From contig CALSFV010000032.1 of the NCBI GenBank assembly GCA_943737045.1, forward strand, positions 124,001-188,000: 64,000 bases of DNA, in the 5' to 3' direction. The notes below the pieces were generated by a model. The model did not search any database and had not been told where the DNA came from. It was given only the letters and a program-made list of their open reading frames with translations. The DNA is from Parapristionchus giblindavisi. Lineage: Eukaryota; Nematoda; Chromadorea; Rhabditida; Diplogasteridae. Positions 24,771 to 35,197 of the stretch are shown piece after piece (within the stretch, counting starts at the first letter, position 1; each line of letters begins with the position of its first letter). A program made the translations under genes and the position numbers.

Positions 24771-27700
24771 TGTTGAAAGTGGTCAAACTGGCCGAACTAA
24801 ACAATTATCTTTCATTACTCTGTGAATTTCGGTACAAAACAATTCATGCATGACAAGACAGATTTTCAACAATACCCCTGTTGTCATATATTATTTGAAA
24901 GAGCACAATATTCTGATTAAGGCAAGCCTCAGCTCACGTCGAACTATAAGCTTTCAACGCGGCCACAATGACCAAAGTACGAAAGTAACTTTCACGCTTT
25001 TAAGATCTAAACAGCTTATGAGATACAAAAATTACAGCGATGCCTATCGTGTCATATACCCCGTGAAAGAGCAGAAAATTCTGAATAACATACACCTCTT
25101 CGCATGTTGAAAGTGGTCAAACTGGCCGAACTAAACAATTATCTTTCTTTACTCTGTGAATTTCGGTACAAAACAATTCATGCATGACAAGACAGATTTT
25201 CAACAATGCCCCCTGTTGTCATATATTATTTGAAAGAGCACAATATTCTGATTAAGGCAAGCCTCAGCTCACGTCGAACTATAAGCTTTCAACGCGGCCA
25301 CAATGACCAAAGTACGAAAGTAACATTCACGCTGATAAGATCTAAACAGCTTATGAGAATCAAAAACTACAACGATGCCTATCGTGTCATATACCCCGTG
25401 AAAGAGCAGAAAATTCTGAATAACATACACCTTTTCGCATGTTGAAAGTGGTCGAACTGGCCGAACTAAAAAAATATTTTTCATTACTCTGTGAATTTCG
25501 GTTTCAACGCGGTCACAATGACCAAAGTACGAAAGTAACTTTCAAAACAGCTTATGAGAATCAAAAATTACAACGATGCCTATCGTGTCGTATACCCCGT
25601 GAAAGAGCAGAAAATTCTGAATAACATACACCTTTTCGCATGTTGAAAGTGGTCAAACTGGCCGAACTATAAATTTATCTTTCATTACTCTGTGAATTTC
25701 GGAATAAAACAATTCATGACAAGACAGATTTTCAACAATACCCCCTGTTGTCATATATTATTTGAAAGAGCACAATATTCTGATTAAGGCAAGCCTCAGC
25801 TCACGTCGAACTATAAGCTTTCAACGCGGCCACAATGACCAAAGTACGAAAGTAACTTTCACGCTTTTAAGATCTAAACAGCTTATGAGATACAAAAATT
25901 ACAGCGATGCCTATCGTGTCATATACCCCGTGAAAGAGCAGAAAATTCTGAATATCATACACCTCTTCGCATGTTGAAAGTGGTCAAACTGGCCGAACTA
26001 AACAATTATCTTTCATTACTCTGTGAATTTCGGTACAAAACAATTCATGACAAGACAGATTTTCAACAATACCCCCTGTTGTCATATATTATTTGAAAGA
26101 GCACAAAATTCTGATTAAGACAAGCCTCAGCTCACGTCGAACTATAAGCTTTCAACGCGGCCACAATGACCAAAGTACGAAAGTAACTTTCACGCTTTTA
26201 AGATCTAAACAGCTTATGAGATACAAAAATTACAGCGATGCCTATCGTGTCATATACCCCGTGAAAGAGCAGAAAATTCTGAATAACATACACCTCTTCG
26301 CATGTTGAAAGTGGTCAAACTGGCCGAACTAAACAATTATCTTTCATTACTCTGTGAATTTCGGTACAAAACAATTCATGACAAGACAGATTTTCAACAA
26401 TACCCCCTGTTGTCATATATTATTTGAAAGAGCACAAAATTCTGATTAAGACAAGCCTCAGCTCACGTCGAACTATAAGCTTTCAACGCGGCCACAATGA
26501 CCAAAGTACGAAAGTAACTTTCACGCTTTTAAGATCTAAACAGCTTATGAGATACAAAAATTACAGCGATGCCTATCGTGTCATATACCCCGTGAAAGAG
26601 CAGAAAATTCTGAATAACATACACCTTTTCACATGTTGAAAGTGGTCAAACTGGCCGAACTAAAAAAATATCTTTCATTACTCTGTGAATTTCGGTTTCA
26701 ACGCGGCCACAATGACCAAAGTACGAAAGTAACTTTCAAAACAGCTTATGAGAATCAAAAATTACAACGATGCCTATCGTGTCGTATACCCCGTGAAAGA
26801 GCAGAAAATTCTGAATAACATACACCTTTTCGCATGTAGAAAGTGGTCAAACTGGCCGAACTAAAAATTTATCTTTCATTACTCTGTGAATTTCGGAATA
26901 AAACAATTCATGACAAGACAGATTTTCAACAATACCCCCTGTTGTCATATATTATTTGAAAGAGCACAATATTCTGATTAAGGCAAGCCTCAGCTCACGT
27001 CGAACTATAAGCTTTCAACGCGGCCACAATGACCAAAGTACGAAAGTAACATTCACGCTGATAAGATCTAAACAGCTTATGAGAATCAAAAACTACAACG
27101 ATGCCTATCGTGTCATATACCCCGTGAAAGAGCAGAAAATTCTGAATAACATACACCTTTTCGCATGTTGAAAGTGGTCAAACTGGCCGAACTAAAAAAA
27201 TATCTTTCATTACTCTGTGAATTTCGGTTTCAACGCGGCCACAATGACCAAAGTACGAAAGTAACTTTCAAAACAGCTTATGAGAATCAAAAATTACAAC
27301 GATGCCTATCGTGTCGTATACCCCGTGAAAGAGCAGAAAATTCTGAATAACATACACCTTTTCGCATGTAGAAAGTGGTCAAACTGGCCGAACTAAAAAT
27401 TTATCTTTCATTACTCTGTGAATTTCGGAATAAAACAATTCATGACAAGACAGATTTTCAACAATACCCCCTGTTGTCATATATTATTTGAAAGAGCACA
27501 AAATTCTGATTAAGACAAGCCTCAGCTCACGTCGAACTATAAGCTTTCAACGCGGCCACAATGACCAAAGTACGAAAGTAACTTTCACGCTTTTAAGATC
27601 TAAACAGCTTATGAGATACAAAAATTACAGCGATGCCTATCGTGTCATATACCCCGTGAAAGAGCAGAAAATTCTGAATAACATACACCTTTTCGCATGT

Positions 27701-28182
27701 TGAAAGTGGTCAAACTGGCCAAACTAAAAAAATATCTTTCATTACTCTGTGAATTTCGGTTTCAACGCGGCCACAATGACCAAAGTACGAAAGTAACTTT
27801 CAAAACAGCTTATGAGAATCAAAAATTACAACGATGCCTATCGTGTCGTATACCCCGTGAAAGAGCAGAAAATTCTGAATAACATACACCTTTTCGCATG
27901 TAGAAAGTGGTCAAACTGGCCGAACTAAAAATTTATCTTTCATTACTCTGTGAATTTCGGAATAAAACAATTCATGACAAGACAGATTTTCAACAATACC
28001 CCCTGTTGTCATATATTATTTGAAAGAGCACAATATTCTGATTAAGGCAAGCCTCAGCTCACGTCGAACTATATGCTTTCAACGCGGCCACAATGACCAA
28101 AGTACGAAAGTAACTTTCACGCTTTTAAGATCTAAACAGCTTATGAGATACAAAAATTACAGCGATGCCTATCGTGTCATAT

Positions 28183-28812
28183 CACGCGTGTCACCGAAGA
28201 ATCGAATAAAATCGTGGGGTGGTTGGCACATTTTTTGACCCCCATATATTATTGCATTTTTTGGTAGTCCATATGGTCCCTAACAACGTACCGTCGAGCT
28301 TTTTTGCATATCTTCATTTTCAACGTCGGCAGACGTCGTCAAACTTTTTGGACGCCGAAAATTGCCGACTTTGGAGCTCTGTAGCTCTTCAGGATGTAGT
28401 TTTGGTATCAAACTGTCAACAGAAAAATTCTTCGGAATATCAAGGAGAATGCGCCTGCATCATTGCCATATCGATATTTTAATTAGTTTTTTAGTAAATC
28501 GATTTTATTGATTATTATTCTTAAAAATATAGAAGCCGAAACTTTTCAATAGTTCAATAGATAGAGCTCGACGAGAGGAATTCAATGGTATGCTGACGGT
28601 TACTGTATGTGGTTGTCTTCGAAAGATATGATCATTTCAAGATTTTCATTGCATGCGATCACACGAGAGGAGAGTGACGCAGCCAGTGATCTACCCACTC
28701 TTCTGCCTCGTACAATGACTTCGATCATTGAAGTTAGTTTTACTGTTATTCTGGTGCATCTCCTAGTTATTTTTCATAATTTAATATAATATTCATTTCT
28801 AAAAAAAATCGA
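28183..28812 (+). repeat. Left terminal inverted repeat, 630 bp
   Basis: This pairs with 30075-30693. The outermost 10-14 bases are identical between arms. The next 60-70 bases are strongly diverged, with only islands such as tcgaataaa and ggcacatt shared. From about 28255 inward the arms are nearly identical, with about a dozen substitutions over some 500 bp, down to ctaaaaaaaatcga. Frames of 87 and 60 codons here lack any recognised domain and are treated as chance. Confidence 0.92.
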
Positions 28813-29010
28813 AAATTAGAGAAAACGGCTAACATTAATGGAGTCAGTTCATGCCGACTCTTGCAGATCGATAGGCGATTTTGAGTGGATCATTTCGCAT
28901 CGACTAACTGTAGGGAAGGAAATTAGAGTTAAAGTAATGAAAGAATGGTTTTAAAGTAGGTTGTGTTAGAAAATAAACTATGTAAAGACTGACTATCTAG
29001 AGATAAAAAA
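28813..29010. other. Transposon centre, left part; no gene seen
   Basis: This is AT-rich sequence with no convincing reading frame. A small hairpin-capable motif lies at 28841-28860 (GAGTC...GACTC around agttcatgcc). A close relative, gagtcagtcatgccaactc, occurs at 29445-29463. An A7 run at 29005-29011 reads as T7 on the minus strand, directly after the ribozyme-like fold, and could act as a terminator-like stretch for that strand. Confidence 0.5.
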
Positions 29011-29090
29011 ACGATCCAGTGTTTCGGCCCTGGTCCTAGACACTGGACCGGCCCGTGTGGGATGGGCCTCATCAGTAGGATGACCCACAC
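29011..29090 (-). ncRNA. Hammerhead-ribozyme-like RNA, strand-permuted (candidate)
   Basis: The minus strand carries every conserved hammerhead core element. CUGAUGA lies at 29075-29069, GAAA at 29025-29022 and the cleavage triplet GUC at 29041-29039. Stem I pairs 29080-29076 (UCCUA) with 29038-29034 (UAGGA). Stem II pairs 29068-29064 (GGCCC) with 29030-29026 (GGGCC). Stem III pairs 29022-29012 with 29040-29050: 11 bp including one G-U and the required A15.1-U16.1 pair. All stems abut the core with no extra bases. The strand order is unusual: stem I/CUGAUGA/stem II lies upstream of both other pieces, inside the loop of a 7-bp hairpin (29090-29084 with 29061-29055), while the GUC and GAAA strands form a second hairpin. 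Folding needs a loop-loop pseudoknot. A competing local GGCCC/GGGCC hairpin (29068-29064 with 29054-29050) exists. Predicted cleavage is between 29039 and 29038. Activity is unproven. Confidence 0.4.
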
Positions 29091-29102
29091 AGGACAGTTT
29101 TC

Positions 29103-29133
29103 AATAAAACGTTTTTAAAAAAAAAAAAAAAAA
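29103..29133 (+). other. AATAAA followed by A17: retroposed 3' end scar
   Basis: AATAAA at 29103-29108 is followed 8 bases later by 17 consecutive A residues (29117-29133). This resembles the 3' end of a polyadenylated transcript copied into DNA. I could not find a matching target-site duplication on the two sides, so the 5' limit of any retroposed sequence is unknown. The A tract lies on the strand opposite to the ribozyme-like fold. Confidence 0.45.
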
Positions 29134-29655
29134 GACGAATGAGTCCTTCCTCTCAGTCTGTGCGATTTTGGTACGGTTTTCCGTTTTAAAGATGGAGACC
29201 CTCGAGTTTTTTTGTAACAATACTGTTCGGGTAGAATGATAGAGATTTATCACACTAACCGAACAAAATTTTTCATATTGCGTGATTATATATTTGAAGC
29301 TTGTTATGCGCATTGAAAGTACATCTTTTCAGGCAAGTAGAGGTTGTCTATCCGATTTGCACACTTGACTCTCTCACTTTACCATTGTCACTTACGCTAA
29401 TTTCCATACAATATTAACATTCTATCACATGTTAATCGTTGCGGGAGTCAGTCATGCCAACTCAAGGGTCCACTTCTTTAACGCCATTTTCCGTTTTTTT
29501 GTATGATTATTCTTTTTGGATCACTGATGACTCACTCTTGCTATTATCGTCTCACTATTGATTGGTTTCTTTGATGGTTGAAATTACGGGGAGTGGCCAA
29601 CATAGCAATATTCAGCATGGTCGACTTAGTAAGAATTAACTTTTAAAAGTTTCCA
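29134..29655. other. Transposon centre, right part; no gene recognised
   Basis: This is AT-rich sequence without a convincing frame. Small structures include a 7-bp inverted repeat TGTTCGG/CCGAACA (about 29224-29267) and a nematode-style 3' splice-site-like TTTTCAG at 29326-29332 that leads into no long open frame. A lone CTGATGA at 29524 has no matching GAAA or stems around it. Confidence 0.5.
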
Positions 29656-29781
29656 TTGATCTCATTCACATGCTTCAATCAAGGGAGCAGTCAGTATCTC
29701 TCTTCATTGATGAAATCCAACCTCACGTCGTTCTCTTCGGCTGAATTCAGTTATCGATCTTATCAATGTTCGACGACGAAG

Positions 29782-29961
29782 ATGTCATCGAAGACGAGTA
29801 AGAAGAGTACTGGGACGAAGTCGAGTGTTCGATCGGCCAGTGGAATGACTCGGAAGAGAAGAGTTGCGGAGGAGTCCGAGGACTCTGTGCTGGGCGATGA
29901 CGTCTTCGAGGAGGGATATGCTGAGGAGGATGAGGACGAGGAAAATTCTAGGACAACATGA
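29782..29961 (+). CDS. Small basic/acidic protein or captured exon (60 codons), uncertain
   Basis: The frame is open from 29656 (101 codons), but coding character appears only from the ATG at 29782. Its context is aagATGt, and 29959-29961 is the TGA stop. The first 30 residues are Ser/Thr/Lys-rich and end in a basic cluster (TRKRRV, like a nuclear localisation signal). The last 30 are strongly acidic, with EEDEDEEN near the end. Codons favour TCG, ACG, AAG and GAG, and local GC is well above the surrounding element, unlike random AT-rich DNA. It could be an exon captured from a host nuclear protein, a remnant of a transposon protein, or chance. No family is recognised, and no promoter or splice sites could be tied to it. 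Confidence 0.3.
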   Translation: MSSKTSKKSTGTKSSVRSASGMTRKRRVAEESEDSVLGDDVFEEGYAEEDEDEENSRTT

Positions 29962-30074
29962 AAACGACTTCTTTAGGATGGTATTTTATTCTCGACGAAA
30001 GACTGTAATGAAATATTCCTGTGAATATAAGGCCTCTTTATTGTTTTGTTTGAATTCATGATGATTGATATTCA

Positions 30075-30693
30075 TCGATTTTTTTTAGAAATATTCGAAA
30101 ATAATGAAAAATAACTAGTAGATGCACACAAGAATAACAGTAAAACTAGCTTCAATGATCGAAGTCATTGCACGAGGCAGAAGAGTGGGTAGATCACTGC
30201 CTGCGTCACTCTCCTCTAGTGTGATCGCATGCAATGAAAATATTGAAATGATCATAACATTCGAAGACAACCACATACAGTAACCGTCAGCATACAATTG
30301 AATTCCTCTCGTCGAGCTCTATCTATTGAGCTATTGAAAAGTTTCGGCTTCTATATTTTTAAGAATAATAATCAATAAAATCGATTTACTAAAAAACTAA
30401 TTAAAATATCGATATGGCAATGATGCAGGCGCATTCTCCTTGATATTCCGAAGAATTCTTCTGTTGACAGTTTGATACCAAAACTACATCCTGAAGAGCT
30501 ACAGAGCTCCAAAGTCGGCAATTTTCGGCGTCCAAAAAGTTTGACGACGTCTGCCGACGTTGAAAATGAAGATATGCAAAAAAGCTCGACGGTACGTTGT
30601 TAGGGACCATATGGACTACCAAAAAATGACCTCTGCTCATTTTCGATTTTTTCAATGTGCCACTGTTTATTCGAACCTTACGCGACACGCGTG
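30075..30693 (-). repeat. Right terminal inverted repeat, 619 bp
   Basis: This is the inverted copy of 28183-28812. The inner end is tcgatttttttta (30075 onward) and the outer end gacacgcgtg (30684-30693). It differs from the left arm by about a dozen substitutions in the inner 500 bp, a few indels near the inner end, and a non-homologous-looking subterminal stretch of about 70 bp (30615-30683). The 125-codon minus-strand frame that starts in satellite and enters this arm is an accident of the junction. The 113 bp between the small frame and this arm (29962-30074) hold nothing recognisable. Confidence 0.92.
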
Positions 30694-31355
30694 ATATACC
30701 CCGTGAAAGAGCAGAAAATTCTGAATAACATACACCTCTTCGCATGTTGAAAGTGGTCAAACTGGCCGAACTAAACAATTATCTTTCATTACTCTGTGAA
30801 TTTCGGTACAAAACAATTCATGACAAGACAGATTTTCAACAATACCCCCTGTTGTCATATATTATTTGAAAGAGCACAAAATTCTGATTAAGACAAGCCT
30901 CAGCTCACGTCGAACTATAAGCTTTCAACGCGGCCACAATGACCAAAGTACGAAAGTAACTTTCACGCTTTTAAGATCTAAACAGCTTATGAGATACAAA
31001 AATTACAGCGATGCCTATCGTGTCATATACCCCGTGAAAGAGCAGAAAATTCTGAATAACATACACCTTTTCGCATGTTGAAAGTGGTCAAACTGGCCGA
31101 ACTAAAAAAATATCTTTCATTACTCTGTGAATTTCGGTTTCAACGCGGCCACAATGACCAAAGTACGAAAGTAACTTTCAAAACAGCTTATGAGAATCAA
31201 AAATTACAACGATGCCTATCGTGTCGTATACCCCGTGAAAGAGCAGAAAATTCTGAATAACATACACCTTTTCGCATGTTGAAAGTGGTCAAACTGGCCG
31301 AACTAAACAATTATCTTTCATTACTCTGTGAATTTCGGTACAAAACAATTCATGC

Positions 31356-33757
31356 ATGACAAGACAGATTTTCAACAATACCCCTGTTGTCATATATTAT
31401 TTGAAAGAGCACAATATTCTGATTAAGGCAAGCCTCAGCTCACGTCGAACTATAAGCTTTCAACGCGGCCACAATGACCAAAGTACGAAAGTAACTTTCA
31501 CGCTTTTAAGATCTAAACAGCTTATGAGATACAAAAATTACAGCGATGCCTATCGTGTCATATACCCCGTGAAAGAGCAGAAAATTCTGAATAACATACA
31601 CCTCTTCGCATGTTGAAAGTGGTCAAACTGGCCGAACTAAACAATTATCTTTCTTTACTCTGTGAATTTCGGTACAAAACAATTCATGCATGACAAGACA
31701 GATTTTCAACAATGCCCCCTGTTGTCATATATTATTTGAAAGAGCACAATATTCTGATTAAGGCAAGCCTCAGCTCACGTCGAACTATAAGCTTTCAACG
31801 CGGCCACAATGACCAAAGTACGAAAGTAACATTCACGCTGATAAGATCTAAACAGCTTATGAGAATCAAAAACTACAACGATGCCTATCGTGTCATATAC
31901 CCCGTGAAAGAGCAGAAAATTCTGAATAACATACACCTTTTCGCATGTTGAAAGTGGTCGAACTGGCCGAACTAAAAAAATATTTTTCATTACTCTGTGA
32001 ATTTCGGTTTCAACGCGGTCACAATGACCAAAGTACGAAAGTAACTTTCAAAACAGCTTATGAGAATCAAAAATTACAACGATGCCTATCGTGTCGTATA
32101 CCCCGTGAAAGAGCAGAAAATTCTGAATAACATACACCTTTTCGCATGTTGAAAGTGGTCAAACTGGCCGAACTAAAAATTTATCTTTCATTACTCTGTG
32201 AATTTCGGAATAAAACAATTCATGACAAGACAGATTTTCAACAATACCCCCTGTTGTCATATATTATTTGAAAGAGCACAAAATTCTGATTAAGGCAAGC
32301 CTCAGCTCACGTCGAACTATAAGCTTTCAACGCGGCCACAATGACCAAAGTACGAAAGTAACTTTCACGCTTTTAAGATCTAAACAGCTTATGAGAATCA
32401 AAAATTACAACGATGCCTATCGTGTCGTATACCCCGTGAAAGAGCAGAAAATTCTGAATAACATACACCTTTTCGCATGTTGAAAGTGGTCAAACTGGCC
32501 GAACTAAACAATTATCTTTCATTACTCTGTGAATTTCGGTACAAAACAATTCATGCATGACAAGACAGATTTTCAACAATACCCCTGTTGTCATATATTA
32601 TTTGAAAGAGCACAATATTCTGATTAAGGCAAGCCTCAGCTCACGTCGAACTATAAGCTTTCAACGCGGCCACAATGACCAAAGTACGAAAGTAACTTTC
32701 ACGCTTTTAAGATCTAAACAGCTTATGAGATACAAAAATTACAGCGATGCCTATCGTGTCATATACCCCGTGAAAGAGCAGAAAATTCTGAATAACATAC
32801 ACCTCTTCGCATGTTGAAAGTGGTCAAACTGGCCGAACTAAACAATTATCTTTCTTTACTCTGTGAATTTCGGTACAAAACAATTCATGCATGACAAGAC
32901 AGATTTTCAACAATGCCCCCTGTTGTCATATATTATTTGAAAGAGCACAATATTCTGATTAAGGCAAGCCTCAGCTCACGTCGAACTATAAGCTTTCAAC
33001 GCGGCCACAATGACCAAAGTACGAAAGTAACATTCACGCTGATAAGATCTAAACAGCTTATGAGAATCAAAAACTACAACGATGCCTATCGTGTCATATA
33101 CCCCGTGAAAGAGCAGAAAATTCTGAATAACATACACCTTTTCGCATGTTGAAAGTGGTCGAACTGGCCGAACTAAAAAAATATTTTTCATTACTCTGTG
33201 AATTTCGGTTTCAACGCGGTCACAATGACCAAAGTACGAAAGTAACTTTCAAAACAGCTTATGAGAATCAAAAATTACAACGATGCCTATCGTGTCGTAT
33301 ACCCCGTGAAAGAGCAGAAAATTCTGAATAACATACACCTTTTCGCATGTTGAAAGTGGTCAAACTGGCCGAACTAAAAATTTATCTTTCATTACTCTGT
33401 GAATTTCGGAATAAAACAATTCATGACAAGACAGATTTTCAACAATACCCCCTGTTGTCATATATTATTTGAAAGAGCACAAAATTCTGATTAAGGCAAG
33501 CCTCAGCTCACGTCGAACTATAAGCTTTCAACGCGGCCACAATGACCAAAGTACGAAAGTAACTTTCACGCTTTTAAGATCTAAACAGCTTATGAGATAC
33601 AAAAATTACAGCGATGCCTATCGTGTCATATACCCCGTGAAAGAGCAGAAAATTCTGAATAACATACACCTCTTCGCATGTTGAAAGTGGTCAAACTGGC
33701 CGAACTAAACAATTATCTTTCATTACTCTGTGAATTTCGGTACAAAACAATTCATGA
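31356..33757. repeat. 1201-bp tandem duplication
   Basis: The sequence 31356-32556 is repeated at 32557-33757. Both copies carry the tacccctgttg deletion, the caatgccccctg variant and the aaatatttttcatt/cgcggtcacaatg short unit. The homologous region left of the transposon (24850-25660) has only one copy, so this duplication is specific to the right-hand copy. Confidence 0.85.
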
Positions 33758-35197
33758 CAAGACAGATTTTCAACAATACCCCCTGTTGTCATATATTATT
33801 TGAAAGAGCACAAAATTCTGATTAAGACAAGCCTCAGCTCACGTCGAACTATAAGCTTTCAACGCGGCCACAATGACCAAAGTACGAAAGTAACTTTCAC
33901 GCTTTTAAGATCTAAACAGCTTATGAGATACAAAAATTACAGCGATGCCTATCGTGTCATATACCCCGTGAAAGAGCAGAAAATTCTGAATAACATACAC
34001 CTTTTCGCATGTTGAAAGTGGTCAAACTGGCCGAACTAAAAAAATATCTTTCATTACTCTGTGAATTTCGGTTTCAACGCGGCCACAATGACCAAAGTAC
34101 GAAAGTAACTTTCAAAACAGCTTATGAGAATCAAAAATTACAACGATGCCTATCGTGTCGTATACCCCGTGAAAGAGCAGAAAATTCTGAATAACATACA
34201 CCTTTTCGCATGTTGAAAGTGGTCAAACTGGCCGAACTAAACAATTATCTTTCATTACTCTGTGAATTTCGGTACAAAACAATTCATGCATGACAAGACA
34301 GATTTTCAACAATACCCCTGTTGTCATATATTATTTGAAAGAGCACAATATTCTGATTAAGGCAAGCCTCAGCTCACGTCGAACTATAAGCTTTCAACGC
34401 GGCCACAATGACCAAAGTACGAAAGTAACTTTCACGCTTTTAAGATCTAAACAGCTTATGAGAATCAAAAACTACAACGATGCCTATCGTGTCATATACC
34501 CCGTGAAAGAGCAGAAAATTCTGAATAACATACACCTTTTCGCATGTTGAAAGTGGTCGAACTGGCCGAACTAAAAAAATATTTTTCATTACTCTGTGAA
34601 TTTCGGTTTCAACGCGGTCACAATGACCAAAGTACGAAAGTAACTTTCAAAACAGCTTATGAGAATCAAAAATTACAACGATGCCTATCGTGTCGTATAC
34701 CCCGTGAAAGAGCAGAAAATTCTGAATAACATACACCTTTTCGCATGTTGAAAGTGGTCAAACTGGCCGAACTAAAAATTTATCTTTCATTACTCTGTGA
34801 ATTTCGGAATAAAACAATTCATGACAAGACAGATTTTCAACAATACCCCCTGTTGTCATATATTATTTGAAAGAGCACAATATTCTGATTAAGGCAAGCC
34901 TCAGCTCACGTCGAACTATAAGCTTTCAACGCGGCCACAATGACCAAAGTACGAAAGTAACTTTCACGCTTTTAAGATCTAAACAGCTTATGAGATACAA
35001 AAATTACAGCGATGCCTATCGTGTCATATACCCCGTGAAAGAGCAGAAAATTCTGAATAACATACACCTCTTCGCATGTTGAAAGTGGTCAAACTGGCCG
35101 AACTAAACAATTATCTTTCATTACTCTGTGAATTTCGGTACAAAACAATTCATGACAAGACAGATTTTCAACAATACCCCCTGTTGTCATATATTAT

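Larger units (their letters stand above)
1446..28182. repeat. Satellite array, left segment (26.7 kb)
   Basis: This is continuous head-to-tail satellite. Nearly every long unit shows the block actataagctttcaacg (one HindIII site), then ccacaatgaccaaag, gaaagtaactttc, aaacagcttatgaga, gcctatcgtgtcatata, gaaagagcagaaaattctg, gtcaaactggccgaac and tgaatttcgg. Unit lengths are 331 or 335 bp (long) and 201 or 215 bp (short). No gene lies in this segment. The short reading frames that recur at unit spacing mostly start at TTG, all end within one unit, and exist only because the repeat is homogenised. The segment starts mid-unit at the LTR and ends at the ATAT target of the transposon at 28183. Confidence 0.98.
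28179..30697. mobile_element. Non-autonomous DNA transposon, 2511 bp (28183-30693) with flanking ATAT
   Basis: The element starts CACGCGTGTC at 28183 and ends GACACGCGTG at 30693. ATAT flanks it on both sides (28179-28182 and 30694-30697), where an uninterrupted unit has one tcatatacc. Because ATAT is palindromic, a TA duplication with ends TCACGCG...CGCGTGA fits equally well, so the superfamily is not settled; TA would suggest a Tc1/mariner-like enzyme. Arms of about 620-630 bp are inverted copies. The 1.26-kb centre encodes no recognisable transposase, so mobilisation in trans is inferred. Base composition and codon texture differ clearly from the satellite. Confidence 0.92.
23497..32167. 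repeat. 3991-bp repeat pair, second copy split by the transposon
   Basis: Satellite left of the transposon (27488-28182) matches 23497-24191 at offset 3991. Satellite right of it (30694 to about 32167) matches 24188 to about 25661 at offset 6506. The offsets differ by 2515, which equals the 2511-bp element plus a 4-bp target duplication. The pair shares unusual units: a tacccctgttg 1-base deletion (about 24873 and 31379), caatgccccctg (about 25206 and 31712), and aaatatttttcatt with cgcggtcacaatg (about 25475-25515 and 31981-32021). Confidence 0.85.

Noticed and set aside
28179..28182. Calling the transposon definitively Tc1/mariner from a TA target
   Set aside because: The flank is ATAT, so TA and ATAT duplications cannot be told apart, and no transposase is encoded.
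28219..28789. Frames of 87 and 60 codons in the left arm, and their mirror images in the right arm (30115-30297, 30401-30778)
   Set aside because: They are mirrored because the arms are inverted copies. No domain is recognised, and the longest one begins in satellite.
29101..29313. 70-codon minus-strand frame with a run of Phe
   Set aside because: The Phe run is the A17 tract read backwards; no coding character.
29326..29332. TTTTCAG as a real 3' splice site
   Set aside because: No open frame of useful length follows it before stops appear, and no matching donor could be assigned.
29524..29530. Second CTGATGA on the plus strand as another hammerhead
   Set aside because: No GAAA with a matching stem II and no stem III/GUC could be placed nearby.
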